From JACMQW01 sp964536965 (GTDB lineage Bacteria > Bdellovibrionota > UBA1018), in the NCBI GenBank assembly GCA_964536965.1, contig CAZIAL010000039.1, forward strand, positions 1 through 29,275: DNA of 29,275 nucleotides, in the 5' to 3' direction. Both the position numbers and the translations under genes were made by a program. Below the pieces are notes generated by a model. It did not search any database. It saw only the letters and a list, made by a program, of their open reading frames with translations, and had not been told where the DNA came from. Each line of letters opens with the position of its first letter. The stretch's first letter is position 1. Shown here piece by piece: positions 6,569-14,900 of the stretch.

Positions 6569-8413
6569 ATGTACGTAGAACAGATCCCAAAATCCATTCG
6601 ATATTTCGGAGCGGTCGGCGCGAGCGCGGTCTGCCTCCTGATTCAGTACCAATTCCAGGCCCTGCACCAGATCACGGGCCTCGGTTTCTTCTATCCCATT
6701 CCCTTTCTCTGCGCCTGGTACTGGGGCTTCGGTTCGGCGATGCTGGCCGCGTTCCTCTGTGCCGCCGGAACGCTCTACCTGAGCTTCGGCACTTCGTTTT
6801 CATTCTATGCCAGTGATCCCGACGTCTACATCCGCCTATTCGTCTTCGTCGGCATGTCGGCGCTCATGGCGGGCATCATTCGCCGGGGTAAAAAATCGGA
6901 ACGGAAGTTTCGCGAAACCTTCCAGCGCCTGCGCTTGATCACCGACCGGCTGCCTTCGTTCGTCAGCTACATCGACGCCGAAGGGAAGTATCAGTTCGTG
7001 AACCAAGCCTACGAAAAATGGTTCGGGATGAAGGCGCGCGATCTTCTCGGTAAAACGCGGGGGGAGTTCGCGACCGCCGAAACGACCCTCGTCGCCGAGC
7101 CGAACCAGGCACGCGCGCTTCGCGGTGAATTCGTCCGCTACGAAAATCTCCTGGAGAAACCGGACGGCGAGAAGAAACATCTGGAGGTCGAACTCATTCC
7201 GGACCGAGATCCACGCACCGGAACGATTCGCGGCGCGGTGATCTTCGGGCATGACGTGACGGAGCGGCGCGAGTCCCTGCGAATCGCCGAAGATTCCCGC
7301 CAAAGCATCCAGAACCTTTTCATGGAAATGCCGATCGGGATCGCGACCTTCGACGGTCCGGACCAGATCTGCACGTTGGCGAATCCGACCTTCCTCGAAA
7401 CTCTTTTCGCCCGACCCCGAGACTTCATCGGACTTTCCCTCCGGCGAAGCTTTCCCGAGGGGGCCGAGCAGGGCTTCTCCGAGATTCTGGAAAGGGTCTA
7501 TCGCACCGGCGAGTCCGCCACCGGCGTCGAGGCCCCGGTTCTCATCCGCGAGACCGACGGATCGGAACGGACGATCTACATCAACTTCGCGTACCAGCCG
7601 CGCCGAGACGCGACGGGTAAGATCGACGGCGTCCTCGTCGTGCTTTACGACGTAACCGCCCAGTACTTCGCCAAACGCGACATCGAGAAGGCCGTCCGCG
7701 TCCGCGACGAATTCCTTTCCATCGCTTCGCACGAACTGCGAACCCCCGTCACCGGGATGAAGCTACAGACGCAGATGATGCAGCGGGCGCTTGCCAAAGG
7801 CGATGAGAGCGTTTTCAATCCCGAGCGAGTCACGAAGCTGGTGCATCAGTTCGATCACGGACTCGACCGCATCAACCGTCTCGTCGGGGATATGCTGGAT
7901 ATTTCCCGCATCCAGAACGGAAAACTCACGCTGGACCGGGAACGTACTGACCTTTGCCTGGTCATCCGAGAAATTCTGGACCGCTTTTCCGCCCAGCTGA
8001 CCGCCGCCAAGGTGACGATCCAGTTCACGGCGCCGCCTACGCTTCCTTTCGCGCTCGACCGATTTCGCTTCGAACAGGTCTTCACTAATCTCATCACGAA
8101 CGCCATTCGGTACGCCCCCGGAGGGCCGGTGCGAATCGAGCTCCGCCCGCTGGCCGGGCATACCGAAATCATCTTCCAGGACAGTGGCCCCGGAATCGCG
8201 GATGCGGATCGCGAGCGCATTTTCCAGAGGTTCGAGCGTCTCGTTTCGGCCGACGTCATCAGCGGACTTGGCATCGGCCTCTACATCGTGCGCGAAATCG
8301 TCCAGAGCCACGGAGGGGCGATCCACGTCGAAGGCGAGCCCGGGCAGGGCGCTCGCTTCGTCATTCGTCTGCCGGACGCGGAAGTCCAGCGAAGTCCGGA
8401 GGTGACCGCGTGA
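6569..8413 (+). CDS. Membrane sensor histidine kinase with two PAS domains
   Basis: The 614-residue protein has three or four N-terminal membrane segments (about 11-104), resembling a DUF4118-type sensor block. Two PAS-like domains follow (about 118-235 and 243-368; the first has FVSYIDAEGKYQFVNQAYEKWFG). The HisKA domain contains SHELRTP with the phosphoacceptor His388. The ATP-binding domain shows an N-box with Asn511 (NLITNAIRYAP), a G1 box with Asp538 (DSGPGI), an F box (FQRFERL) and a G2 box (GLGIGLYIV). All residues for autokinase activity are present. It should pass phosphate to the response regulator encoded immediately downstream, whose start overlaps this gene's stop. The input signal is not evident. 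The ribosome site ahead of ATG 6569 is weak, so a later start cannot be ruled out. Confidence 0.95.
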   Translation: MYVEQIPKSIRYFGAVGASAVCLLIQYQFQALHQITGLGFFYPIPFLCAWYWGFGSAMLAAFLCAAGTLYLSFGTSFSFYASDPDVYIRLFVFVGMSALMAGIIRRGKKSERKFRETFQRLRLITDRLPSFVSYIDAEGKYQFVNQAYEKWFGMKARDLLGKTRGEFATAETTLVAEPNQARALRGEFVRYENLLEKPDGEKKHLEVELIPDRDPRTGTIRGAVIFGHDVTERRESLRIAEDSRQSIQNLFMEMPIGIATFDGPDQICTLANPTFLETLFARPRDFIGLSLRRSFPEGAEQGFSEILERVYRTGESATGVEAPVLIRETDGSERTIYINFAYQPRRDATGKIDGVLVVLYDVTAQYFAKRDIEKAVRVRDEFLSIASHELRTPVTGMKLQTQMMQRALAKGDESVFNPERVTKLVHQFDHGLDRINRLVGDMLDISRIQNGKLTLDRERTDLCLVIREILDRFSAQLTAAKVTIQFTAPPTLPFALDRFRFEQVFTNLITNAIRYAPGGPVRIELRPLAGHTEIIFQDSGPGIADADRERIFQRFERLVSADVISGLGIGLYIVREIVQSHGGAIHVEGEPGQGARFVIRLPDAEVQRSPEVTA

Positions 8414-8784
8414 TGAAGAACCCGATCATCATCGTCGAAGATGACACCGCGATCCGAGAAAGTCTCGAGGAGCTGCTGAGCTCGGAAGGCTACTCCGTCC
8501 GAACGGCTACGCACGGTGGCGAAGGGCTCGCGCTCATCGAGGAGCTCCGCGGACAGTGCCTCGTCCTGCTCGATCTCCAGATGCCCGTGATGAACGGCGA
8601 ACAGCTTCTGGAGGCGCTTTCCCTCCATGCCAATCCGGAAGTGACGAAAACTCCCGTCATCGTCCTCACCGCGCGCGGAGAACCGCTTCGACGCACGGTC
8701 GCGGGCTTCATCCGCAAGCCTCTGAACGTCGACGAACTCCTCCAGACGATCGCGTTCGTGGGGATGTCGAAATCCGACGCCTAA
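8413..8784 (+). CDS. Single-domain response regulator (receiver only)
   Basis: The 123-residue protein is a stand-alone receiver domain. The acidic pair lies in VEDD (Glu9-Asp11), the phosphoacceptor is Asp54 in LLDLQMP, Thr86 lies in VLTA and Lys102 in IRKPL, so all conserved residues are present. There is no output domain, so it must act by protein contact or as part of a phosphorelay. The ATG overlaps the kinase stop as TGATG, and GGAGGTGA at 8398-8405 is a strong ribosome site. A GTG three bases earlier (8410) is an alternative start. Its cognate kinase is the upstream gene. Its stop overlaps the stop of the convergent aminotransferase gene. Confidence 0.95.
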   Translation: MKNPIIIVEDDTAIRESLEELLSSEGYSVRTATHGGEGLALIEELRGQCLVLLDLQMPVMNGEQLLEALSLHANPEVTKTPVIVLTARGEPLRRTVAGFIRKPLNVDELLQTIAFVGMSKSDA

Positions 8785-9893
8785 AGGCCGATTCCGGCCT
8801 CGAAGCTTGCCAGAACTTCGGGGAAATTCCGGCGCCCGAGTCCCAGCCGGAAAAACTTCTCATCGGTATCGAAATACTTTCCCGAGATCAGCATGAGCTC
8901 TCGTTCCGTCAGGAGCTTCCGGGCGAGCGGCTCCATGCTCTTTCCGTCGCGACGCCAGGCGAACCCCATCGTCCCTCCTTGGGGCGGGACCCAGTCGAAT
9001 AGATCACCGCGGCGGGCGAGAAAACTCTCGAAGCTACGGATGTTCGCCCCGAGGATCTCGCGGTTCCGCGTCAGCAGCTTCTCCCCATTTCGCAGAGCCA
9101 GCGCGGCGAGCCACTCCGTGATGCCCGGATTGCAGATCGTCGTGTAATCCTTCTGCTTCGCCATGGCGTGCAGAACCTCGGGATTCCGGGTCGCCACCCA
9201 GCCGACGCGTAGGCCGGCGAGACCGTACGCCTTCGACATCACGCCGAGCGAAATCCCATTTTCGTAGGCGTCCGCGCCCGTCGGCAGGCGATCCGCATCG
9301 TCGAGCTCGAGACCGCGATAGACCTCGTCGGAAAGCAGGAGAATTCCCCGTTCGCGTAACAAAGCGATCAGTTCCGCGAAGTCGGACTTCGGCATGATCC
9401 GTCCGGTCGGATTGTGCGGACAGTTCAGCACGACGAGTTTCGTTTCCGGTCGGATCAGGCCTCGAAGTTCATCGAGATCCAGAAGCCACTCGTTCGATTC
9501 GCGCGCCGACCACGGCGACAGCTCGCATCCGAGCGCGCGCGGAATCGAAAATCCCGACTGATATCCCGGGAAATGCGTGATCACATGATCTCCCGGAGAC
9601 AGTACGGACATGAATAGATTGAGGATCGGCTCCTGCGCCCCGGTGTGGGCGAGGACTTGGTCGGGAGAAATCGAAGCGTAGAGTCCCGCGATCTCGCGAC
9701 GAAGCTCGGGAAGCCCCTGCGAGTCGGAGTACCCAAGCCAGCGCTCTTCGAGCGCCTCCCGGCTCCCTGGCTCGAAATCCAGCAGCTCGCGCAGACGGAT
9801 CGACTCCGCATCGGAACATGAAAGCAGATGTTTCGCCGAGAACTCATGGGCGGCGAAGTAACGCTCGAGTTTGAAATCTTCGAATTTTTTCAT
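8781..9893 (-). CDS. PLP-dependent class I/II aminotransferase
   Basis: The 370-residue product is a fold-type I aminotransferase. Signatures are NCPHNPTG (Asn161), SDEVYRG (Asp189), SKAYGLAGLRVGW with the PLP lysine Lys221 and Arg229, and FRLGLGR with Arg349, the likely substrate carboxylate anchor. ATG 9893 is preferred because it overlaps the stop of pbpC as TGATG. The frame stays open 40 codons further upstream, inside pbpC. The N-terminus (KLERYFAAHEFSAKHLLSCSD) resembles the branch that includes capreomycidine- and enduracididine-synthase-like enzymes, rather than classic AspC, but the substrate cannot be read from sequence. Its place as third gene after alpha-2-macroglobulin and pbpC suggests an envelope or amino-acid supply role, which is inference. 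Confidence 0.9.
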   Translation of the reverse strand: MKKFEDFKLERYFAAHEFSAKHLLSCSDAESIRLRELLDFEPGSREALEERWLGYSDSQGLPELRREIAGLYASISPDQVLAHTGAQEPILNLFMSVLSPGDHVITHFPGYQSGFSIPRALGCELSPWSARESNEWLLDLDELRGLIRPETKLVVLNCPHNPTGRIMPKSDFAELIALLRERGILLLSDEVYRGLELDDADRLPTGADAYENGISLGVMSKAYGLAGLRVGWVATRNPEVLHAMAKQKDYTTICNPGITEWLAALALRNGEKLLTRNREILGANIRSFESFLARRGDLFDWVPPQGGTMGFAWRRDGKSMEPLARKLLTERELMLISGKYFDTDEKFFRLGLGRRNFPEVLASFEAGIGL

Positions 9894-11977
9894 CAGCGTC
9901 TCACCGTCACCCGAATCTCGTCCCGTAGTTCCCCCGTCCCCGAACGCCATTGCATCGCGTATTCGCCCGGACTCGGAATCGAAAAACGGCAAGTCCCCCG
10001 GTCGGGCACGCAACTTTCCTCACCCCACGTCACCCGGCCGACGTCGGAGTCGCTCCCTTCGACGACCACGCGGAGTTTCTGATTCGCTTCCGGAATTTCG
10101 GGGTCCCGGGCGATCCATTCGCCGTCCAACGGAGCGACGATTTTCGAGAATCGAATCCGACGTCGATCCACGGGTAGCGCCGGACCCGGCGGCAACGGAT
10201 ATTTTGTTACCCACGCCGGCACCTGCGATTTTCGGCTCCGATTCAGATAGCGCATGATCTCCGCCCAGGCGGGCGCCGAGCCGGTGACGCCGGTCACGTC
10301 CTGCATCGAACTTCCGCCCAGATTTCCCACCCACACGCCGACCACATACCTGTCGTCGAATCCCACGCACCAGTTATCGCGCATGTCTTTACTCGTTCCC
10401 GTCTTGGCGGCCGCCCAGAAGGACTGGGAAAGCGGATTATCCAGGCCGAAAGTTCGGCCACGCTCGCCCCGGTCCGCGAGGATGCGCGCGGTCCAAGCCG
10501 CCGCTCGTTCGGTGAAAACTCGTCGCTGAACCGGCGTTCGGCCCGGGCGATCCGAAAGAAAACGCAAGTTCCCGCCCGTGGCGATCGCGCCGTAGGCCGT
10601 CACCAGATCGTAAAGCGTCAGATCGACGGCCCCGAGCGCGATCGAAGGGCCATACTCCTCCGCCGGACGGAGCGCGGCGAAGCCCAGCTCGAGAAGGAGC
10701 GCGTGCGCGCGGTCGGTTCCGAGAAAATCGACGACGCGGACCGCAGGAATATTCAGGCTCGAAGCGAGCGCGTCCGAGGCCCGAACCCAACCTCGAAATA
10801 TTCCGTCGTGGTTCGACGGCTGGTAGATTCCGCCCGAAACCGCGACGCCAAGCGGCCGATCCTCGAGCCAGCTTCCCGGCGTCAGCAGTTTCCGATCGAA
10901 TGCCGAGGTGTAGAAAAATGGCTTCAGCGTCGAACCCGCCTGCCTTCGACCGCGCACGCCGTCGACGAACGGCGCGGACGAGGTTTTTCCGACGCCGCCG
11001 ACGTAAGCGAGAATTTCTCCCGTCCGATGATCGGCGACCAGCGCCGCCGCGTCCCGGACACCGCGATCGCGAATCGTCGCCAGCTGATTCCGAAGGATCT
11101 CGTTCACGCGAATTTGCGCTCCCGCGTCGAGCGAACTCCGAAACGTTTCCGCGCGATTCGCCCGGAGGTTCCGCGCGAAATGGGGTGCGTGGTCCCGCGG
11201 GGAGGGATCGAATCGCCGGGCGGAAAAGTAGAGATCGGAAGTCGGGGCGAGCTCCGCGCACGGACGATTCGCTCCGGCGGAAAGGATCTCACAGGCCCGG
11301 CGTTCGATTCGTTCGCGCGGGGCCGAGGGCTCGCGGATCGAAGCGGCGAGGAGGGCCGACTCCTCGTGCCCGAGCGCCAGCGGCGACTTCCCGAAGTAAA
11401 GTCGAGCGGCGGCGCCGATGCCTCGCGTCTCTCCCCGAAAATCGACGCTGTTCAGATAGACTTCGAGAATCTGATCCTTCGTCCAGACGCTTTCGAGTTC
11501 ACGCGCATCCCTCACCTGCTCGATTTTCTCGATCCAATTCCTTCTCCCCCGCCGGCGGGTGGGCGAGAGGGAGAAGACCCAAGTCGCGACCTGCATACTG
11601 ATCGTACTGGCACCGCGTTTCTTATCGCCGAAGACGGAGCCGACGCCCGCTCGCGCCAGCGCGAGCCAGTCGACTCCTCCATGCTCCCCGAACCGCCGGT
11701 CCTCGGCGAAAAGGACGGCGCTCCGGAGCGCCGGACTCACCTCGTCGATCCGCGTCCACGCCAGTTGCCTTCGCGTTGGATCGATCCGGAGCTCCTGGAG
11801 GAGAATTCCGCGCCGGTCCGTCACCGTCAGTTCCGATCCACGAAGCCTTTTCAGGTAATCTTCGAAACGGGGAACGGTCGCGGAGGCGGGAAATGACCCC
11901 GCGACGGATAGCACGAGTCCCCCCGCGAGCAGAAATCCGATGCGCGGAAGATTCATCCGCCGGAGGGCGAGGCTCAT
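9893..11977 (-). CDS. pbpC: Penicillin-binding protein 1C (glycosyltransferase/transpeptidase)
   Basis: The 694-residue protein is a class A penicillin-binding protein of the 1C type. After an N-terminal membrane anchor (about 13-33), the GT51 domain shows EDRRFGEHGGVD (catalytic Glu92) and GASTISMQ (122-129), the latter with Met as in PbpC. The transpeptidase domain has the Ser349 STLK motif, SLN at 407-409 and KTGTS at 525-529. The last part (about 600-694) fits the BiPBP_C domain of PBP1C. It polymerises and cross-links peptidoglycan at the periplasmic face of the inner membrane. The start overlaps the alpha-2-macroglobulin stop as ATGA, the classic linkage for these two genes. An ATG at 11956 is a less likely start. 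Confidence 0.96.
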   Translation of the reverse strand: MSLALRRMNLPRIGFLLAGGLVLSVAGSFPASATVPRFEDYLKRLRGSELTVTDRRGILLQELRIDPTRRQLAWTRIDEVSPALRSAVLFAEDRRFGEHGGVDWLALARAGVGSVFGDKKRGASTISMQVATWVFSLSPTRRRGRRNWIEKIEQVRDARELESVWTKDQILEVYLNSVDFRGETRGIGAAARLYFGKSPLALGHEESALLAASIREPSAPRERIERRACEILSAGANRPCAELAPTSDLYFSARRFDPSPRDHAPHFARNLRANRAETFRSSLDAGAQIRVNEILRNQLATIRDRGVRDAAALVADHRTGEILAYVGGVGKTSSAPFVDGVRGRRQAGSTLKPFFYTSAFDRKLLTPGSWLEDRPLGVAVSGGIYQPSNHDGIFRGWVRASDALASSLNIPAVRVVDFLGTDRAHALLLELGFAALRPAEEYGPSIALGAVDLTLYDLVTAYGAIATGGNLRFLSDRPGRTPVQRRVFTERAAAWTARILADRGERGRTFGLDNPLSQSFWAAAKTGTSKDMRDNWCVGFDDRYVVGVWVGNLGGSSMQDVTGVTGSAPAWAEIMRYLNRSRKSQVPAWVTKYPLPPGPALPVDRRRIRFSKIVAPLDGEWIARDPEIPEANQKLRVVVEGSDSDVGRVTWGEESCVPDRGTCRFSIPSPGEYAMQWRSGTGELRDEIRVTVRR

Positions 11978-14900
11978 TCCGCCCGCCCTTCAATTTCCCA
12001 GACGGGGTTGGGCGTTTCGCCGAATATTTCCGGCTGGTACATCGCTTCGGCCCGGGTCGGCGGGAATACGAATCTCCCCGACTGATTCAGCCGCAAGGTG
12101 TACTCCACGGAGTGCTTTCCGTTCGGGAGGTATTCATAGTAGGCGCGGTAGGTATCGGCTCCCGCTTCGACATAGCTCGGACTGCCCGAATACCATCCTT
12201 CCGACGTCTTCTCGGTCGCCGTCAGGAGCGAGGTCTGATTCCCGAGTCCGCTTCCGAGCACCGTCGCCCCCGGCGGAATCGGATCGGAAATCGCGACCCA
12301 AGCGGCCTGGGACTGGAGGTCGAATTCGAGCCGCACGCGAACGACTCCGCCGTTATTCCATTTCTCCACCCCGGCCCCACTCTTGCCGTTCGCGTCGACG
12401 GCCGTCACGGTTTTCCGAAGACGGATTCCGCTGTCGAGCGGTTGGGTCAGCGGAATCGCGGCGAGGGACTGGACGACCGCCCACGGCGCGCCACCTCCGC
12501 GATGATTGATTTCGAGCGTACCCTTGCGTCCGCCCCAGAAAGTCGTGTCCATCGCAACGGGAGGTTTTGCCCAGGCGAGCATTCTCGACTCGCTGGCCGA
12601 AGTGCTGGCCGAAGGACCCGCGGAAGGGACCGTGATCTGCGTCTTGCCATCGACCGCTTCTTTTTCGAAACGGGCGACGAATTTCCGAACAGCGAGCGCC
12701 CCCCAGGCGTTCGCGATCGTCGTATCCCAGTGCCCCTTTCGATGTCGCGCGAGGGCGCCACGGAGGGTCTTGCCCAACTCCTTTTCGGCGAAGAAAGGCC
12801 CCGACTTCGAATCGGCCCTCGCGATCGCGTAAAGCATCAGCTGGGCCCCGTTCGTATCCGGACCACGCATGAGCCACCAAAGAGTATCCTGGGCCTCGGT
12901 ATGGAAGCCGAGCGCGGTCCCGCGATAAGTCAGCCGGGAGCGGAGCTGGGTCTCCGCCGCTTGCTTCCAGAGCGTGGCGCCCTTCCAACTCGGGTGGCGT
13001 TCGAGGATCCAGAGCCAGTCGAGCAAAGCCGACGTCGGCCAGCGTTCGGGCGCGATCGTGAGCGTCACCGCGAAGCTCTCGGGAATGGGCGCGAAGCGCG
13101 AGAAGGCTTCGGCCGCCGAAAGTCTCCGCAGCGCGAGATCGACGGTTTGCACCCGGCTGACTGGCTTGATTTTGCCGTCGATGAATCCGCGAAGTCCTTC
13201 GAGCAGGCGCGACTTCACATTCTCGGGAAGCGGGACGTTCATCTCCTGGAAAAGGTCGACGACCTGGACCGTGAGTGAATCCGAACCCCAGGGCCAGCTG
13301 GAAGTCGGAAAGTACATCAGTAGTCCGTCGCCCGCGATATACGCGGGAAGCTTTCGGCCGATCGCGGCCAGTGACTTCGCGTCGCCGAGCCCCACCGCGC
13401 GCGAAACTTGCTGCTCGAGACAGGTATGCGGATATCCGTGGAAGTATCGCTCCACTCCGGCGAGGCTCACGGCGACCGATGGAGAAACCTCGACGCGAAA
13501 CCCACTCCGCTCCTTGGATGCGTCGGCCGGAGTTTCCACGGGGAGGGAGAACCGGGGCGAGACGCGCTCGAGGGTGGCCTGGATCACTCGGGTCGGAATC
13601 GTGGGAAGGATTCTCTGGTTCTGGATGACTCGATCCCGAAGCTTCGGATCATCGGGCGAGGTCGCGGTGAATTCGTACTCGAGGGTCTCGATTTTCTCCG
13701 GTACGGGCACGGTCCAGACGACGCTCTTCGACTCGCCCGGCTTCAGGGCGAAACTCGTTTCGAACTCCGGTTTTCCCACGGATGGCCGCCGCTCGAGCGT
13801 CCGGGCCGCCACCTGGATTTTCCGGGCATCGGTGGGTTCGCCCGCGATACCCGCCATGCGACGGACCCTGATTTCCAACTTCTGGAGGTCTCCGTGACGA
13901 GCCACCTGCGCGACCGTCGACTGCAGGATCAGCGGTTGCACCGAACGGATATTCGATTCGCTAAACCCGAACTTCGATTCCCCTTCAACGACCACGGCGG
14001 CGATCCGAAACGAGGTGAGCGAATCATTCAGAGGGAACGAGACTTCCGCCTCTCCGTTCGCGTCGAGCGTCACCGACGGATTCCAGTAGACGAGCGTATC
14101 GAAGAGCTCGCGAGCGAACTCTCCGCCGGCTCCCCCGCCCGCGGGCAAGGACTTCAGTCCGAAATGCCGCTTCCCGATCACCCAGGTATTGTTCGTCGAC
14201 GTTTTCACCCGCAGCGGTCGAGGCTGGATCAGCGTATCGCGGATCTTCCATGAAAGATTCGGCTGGATCAGGAGTAGTCCCTCATCCACGACCGCGACCA
14301 TCGCGGTCGCTCCGGACGCGGGTTTTCCATCCGGCAGCTTCGCCACGATCTTCGCTTTCACGGTTTCCCGAACCCGCGCGCTCTCGGACGAAGGGGTTAT
14401 CGAAACGCCCAGCGTGAAGGGCTTTTTCCCGACGTCGATTTCGGCGATTCCCAGTCGAAACGCGGGTCGGCCGAGATCGACGATCGCGGTCGGCGCCGGA
14501 TCGCCGACGCGTCCGCGGACGGCGAGCGCCGAAACAAAGACGTTCGGCGCGTAACGCGCCTCGATCGGAACCTCGACGATGGAGTCCGATCCGGAGAGTT
14601 TCACCACTCGCGCGTCCATCACTCCTTCCCGCTCGACGGTAAGGAGTACGCGCGCTTCGCGGAACGGCATGCGGACCTGGAACTTCGCTTTCGCGCCCGG
14701 CTCGACTTCGCGGGCGATCGGGACGAGATCCATCCGATCCGAGTTATCGGGCTCGTAGTACCAACCACCCTCCTCCGACGGAATCCAGAGCGAAGTAAAG
14801 GTGGTGGTCTCCCTCCCTTTCGCATCCTCGGCCGTCGCGACGAGATAAAGGTTTCCGCTCTCGGGGGGATTCGCAAGGCATTCGACCATTCCCGAGTCAT

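Noticed and set aside
11776..13278. Plus-strand frame of 500 codons opposite pbpC and alpha-2-macroglobulin
   Set aside because: It is an antisense shadow with Arg/Pro-rich composition and no domain. The minus strand encodes clear conserved proteins there. The same holds for 15910-17130 and 20010-21266.
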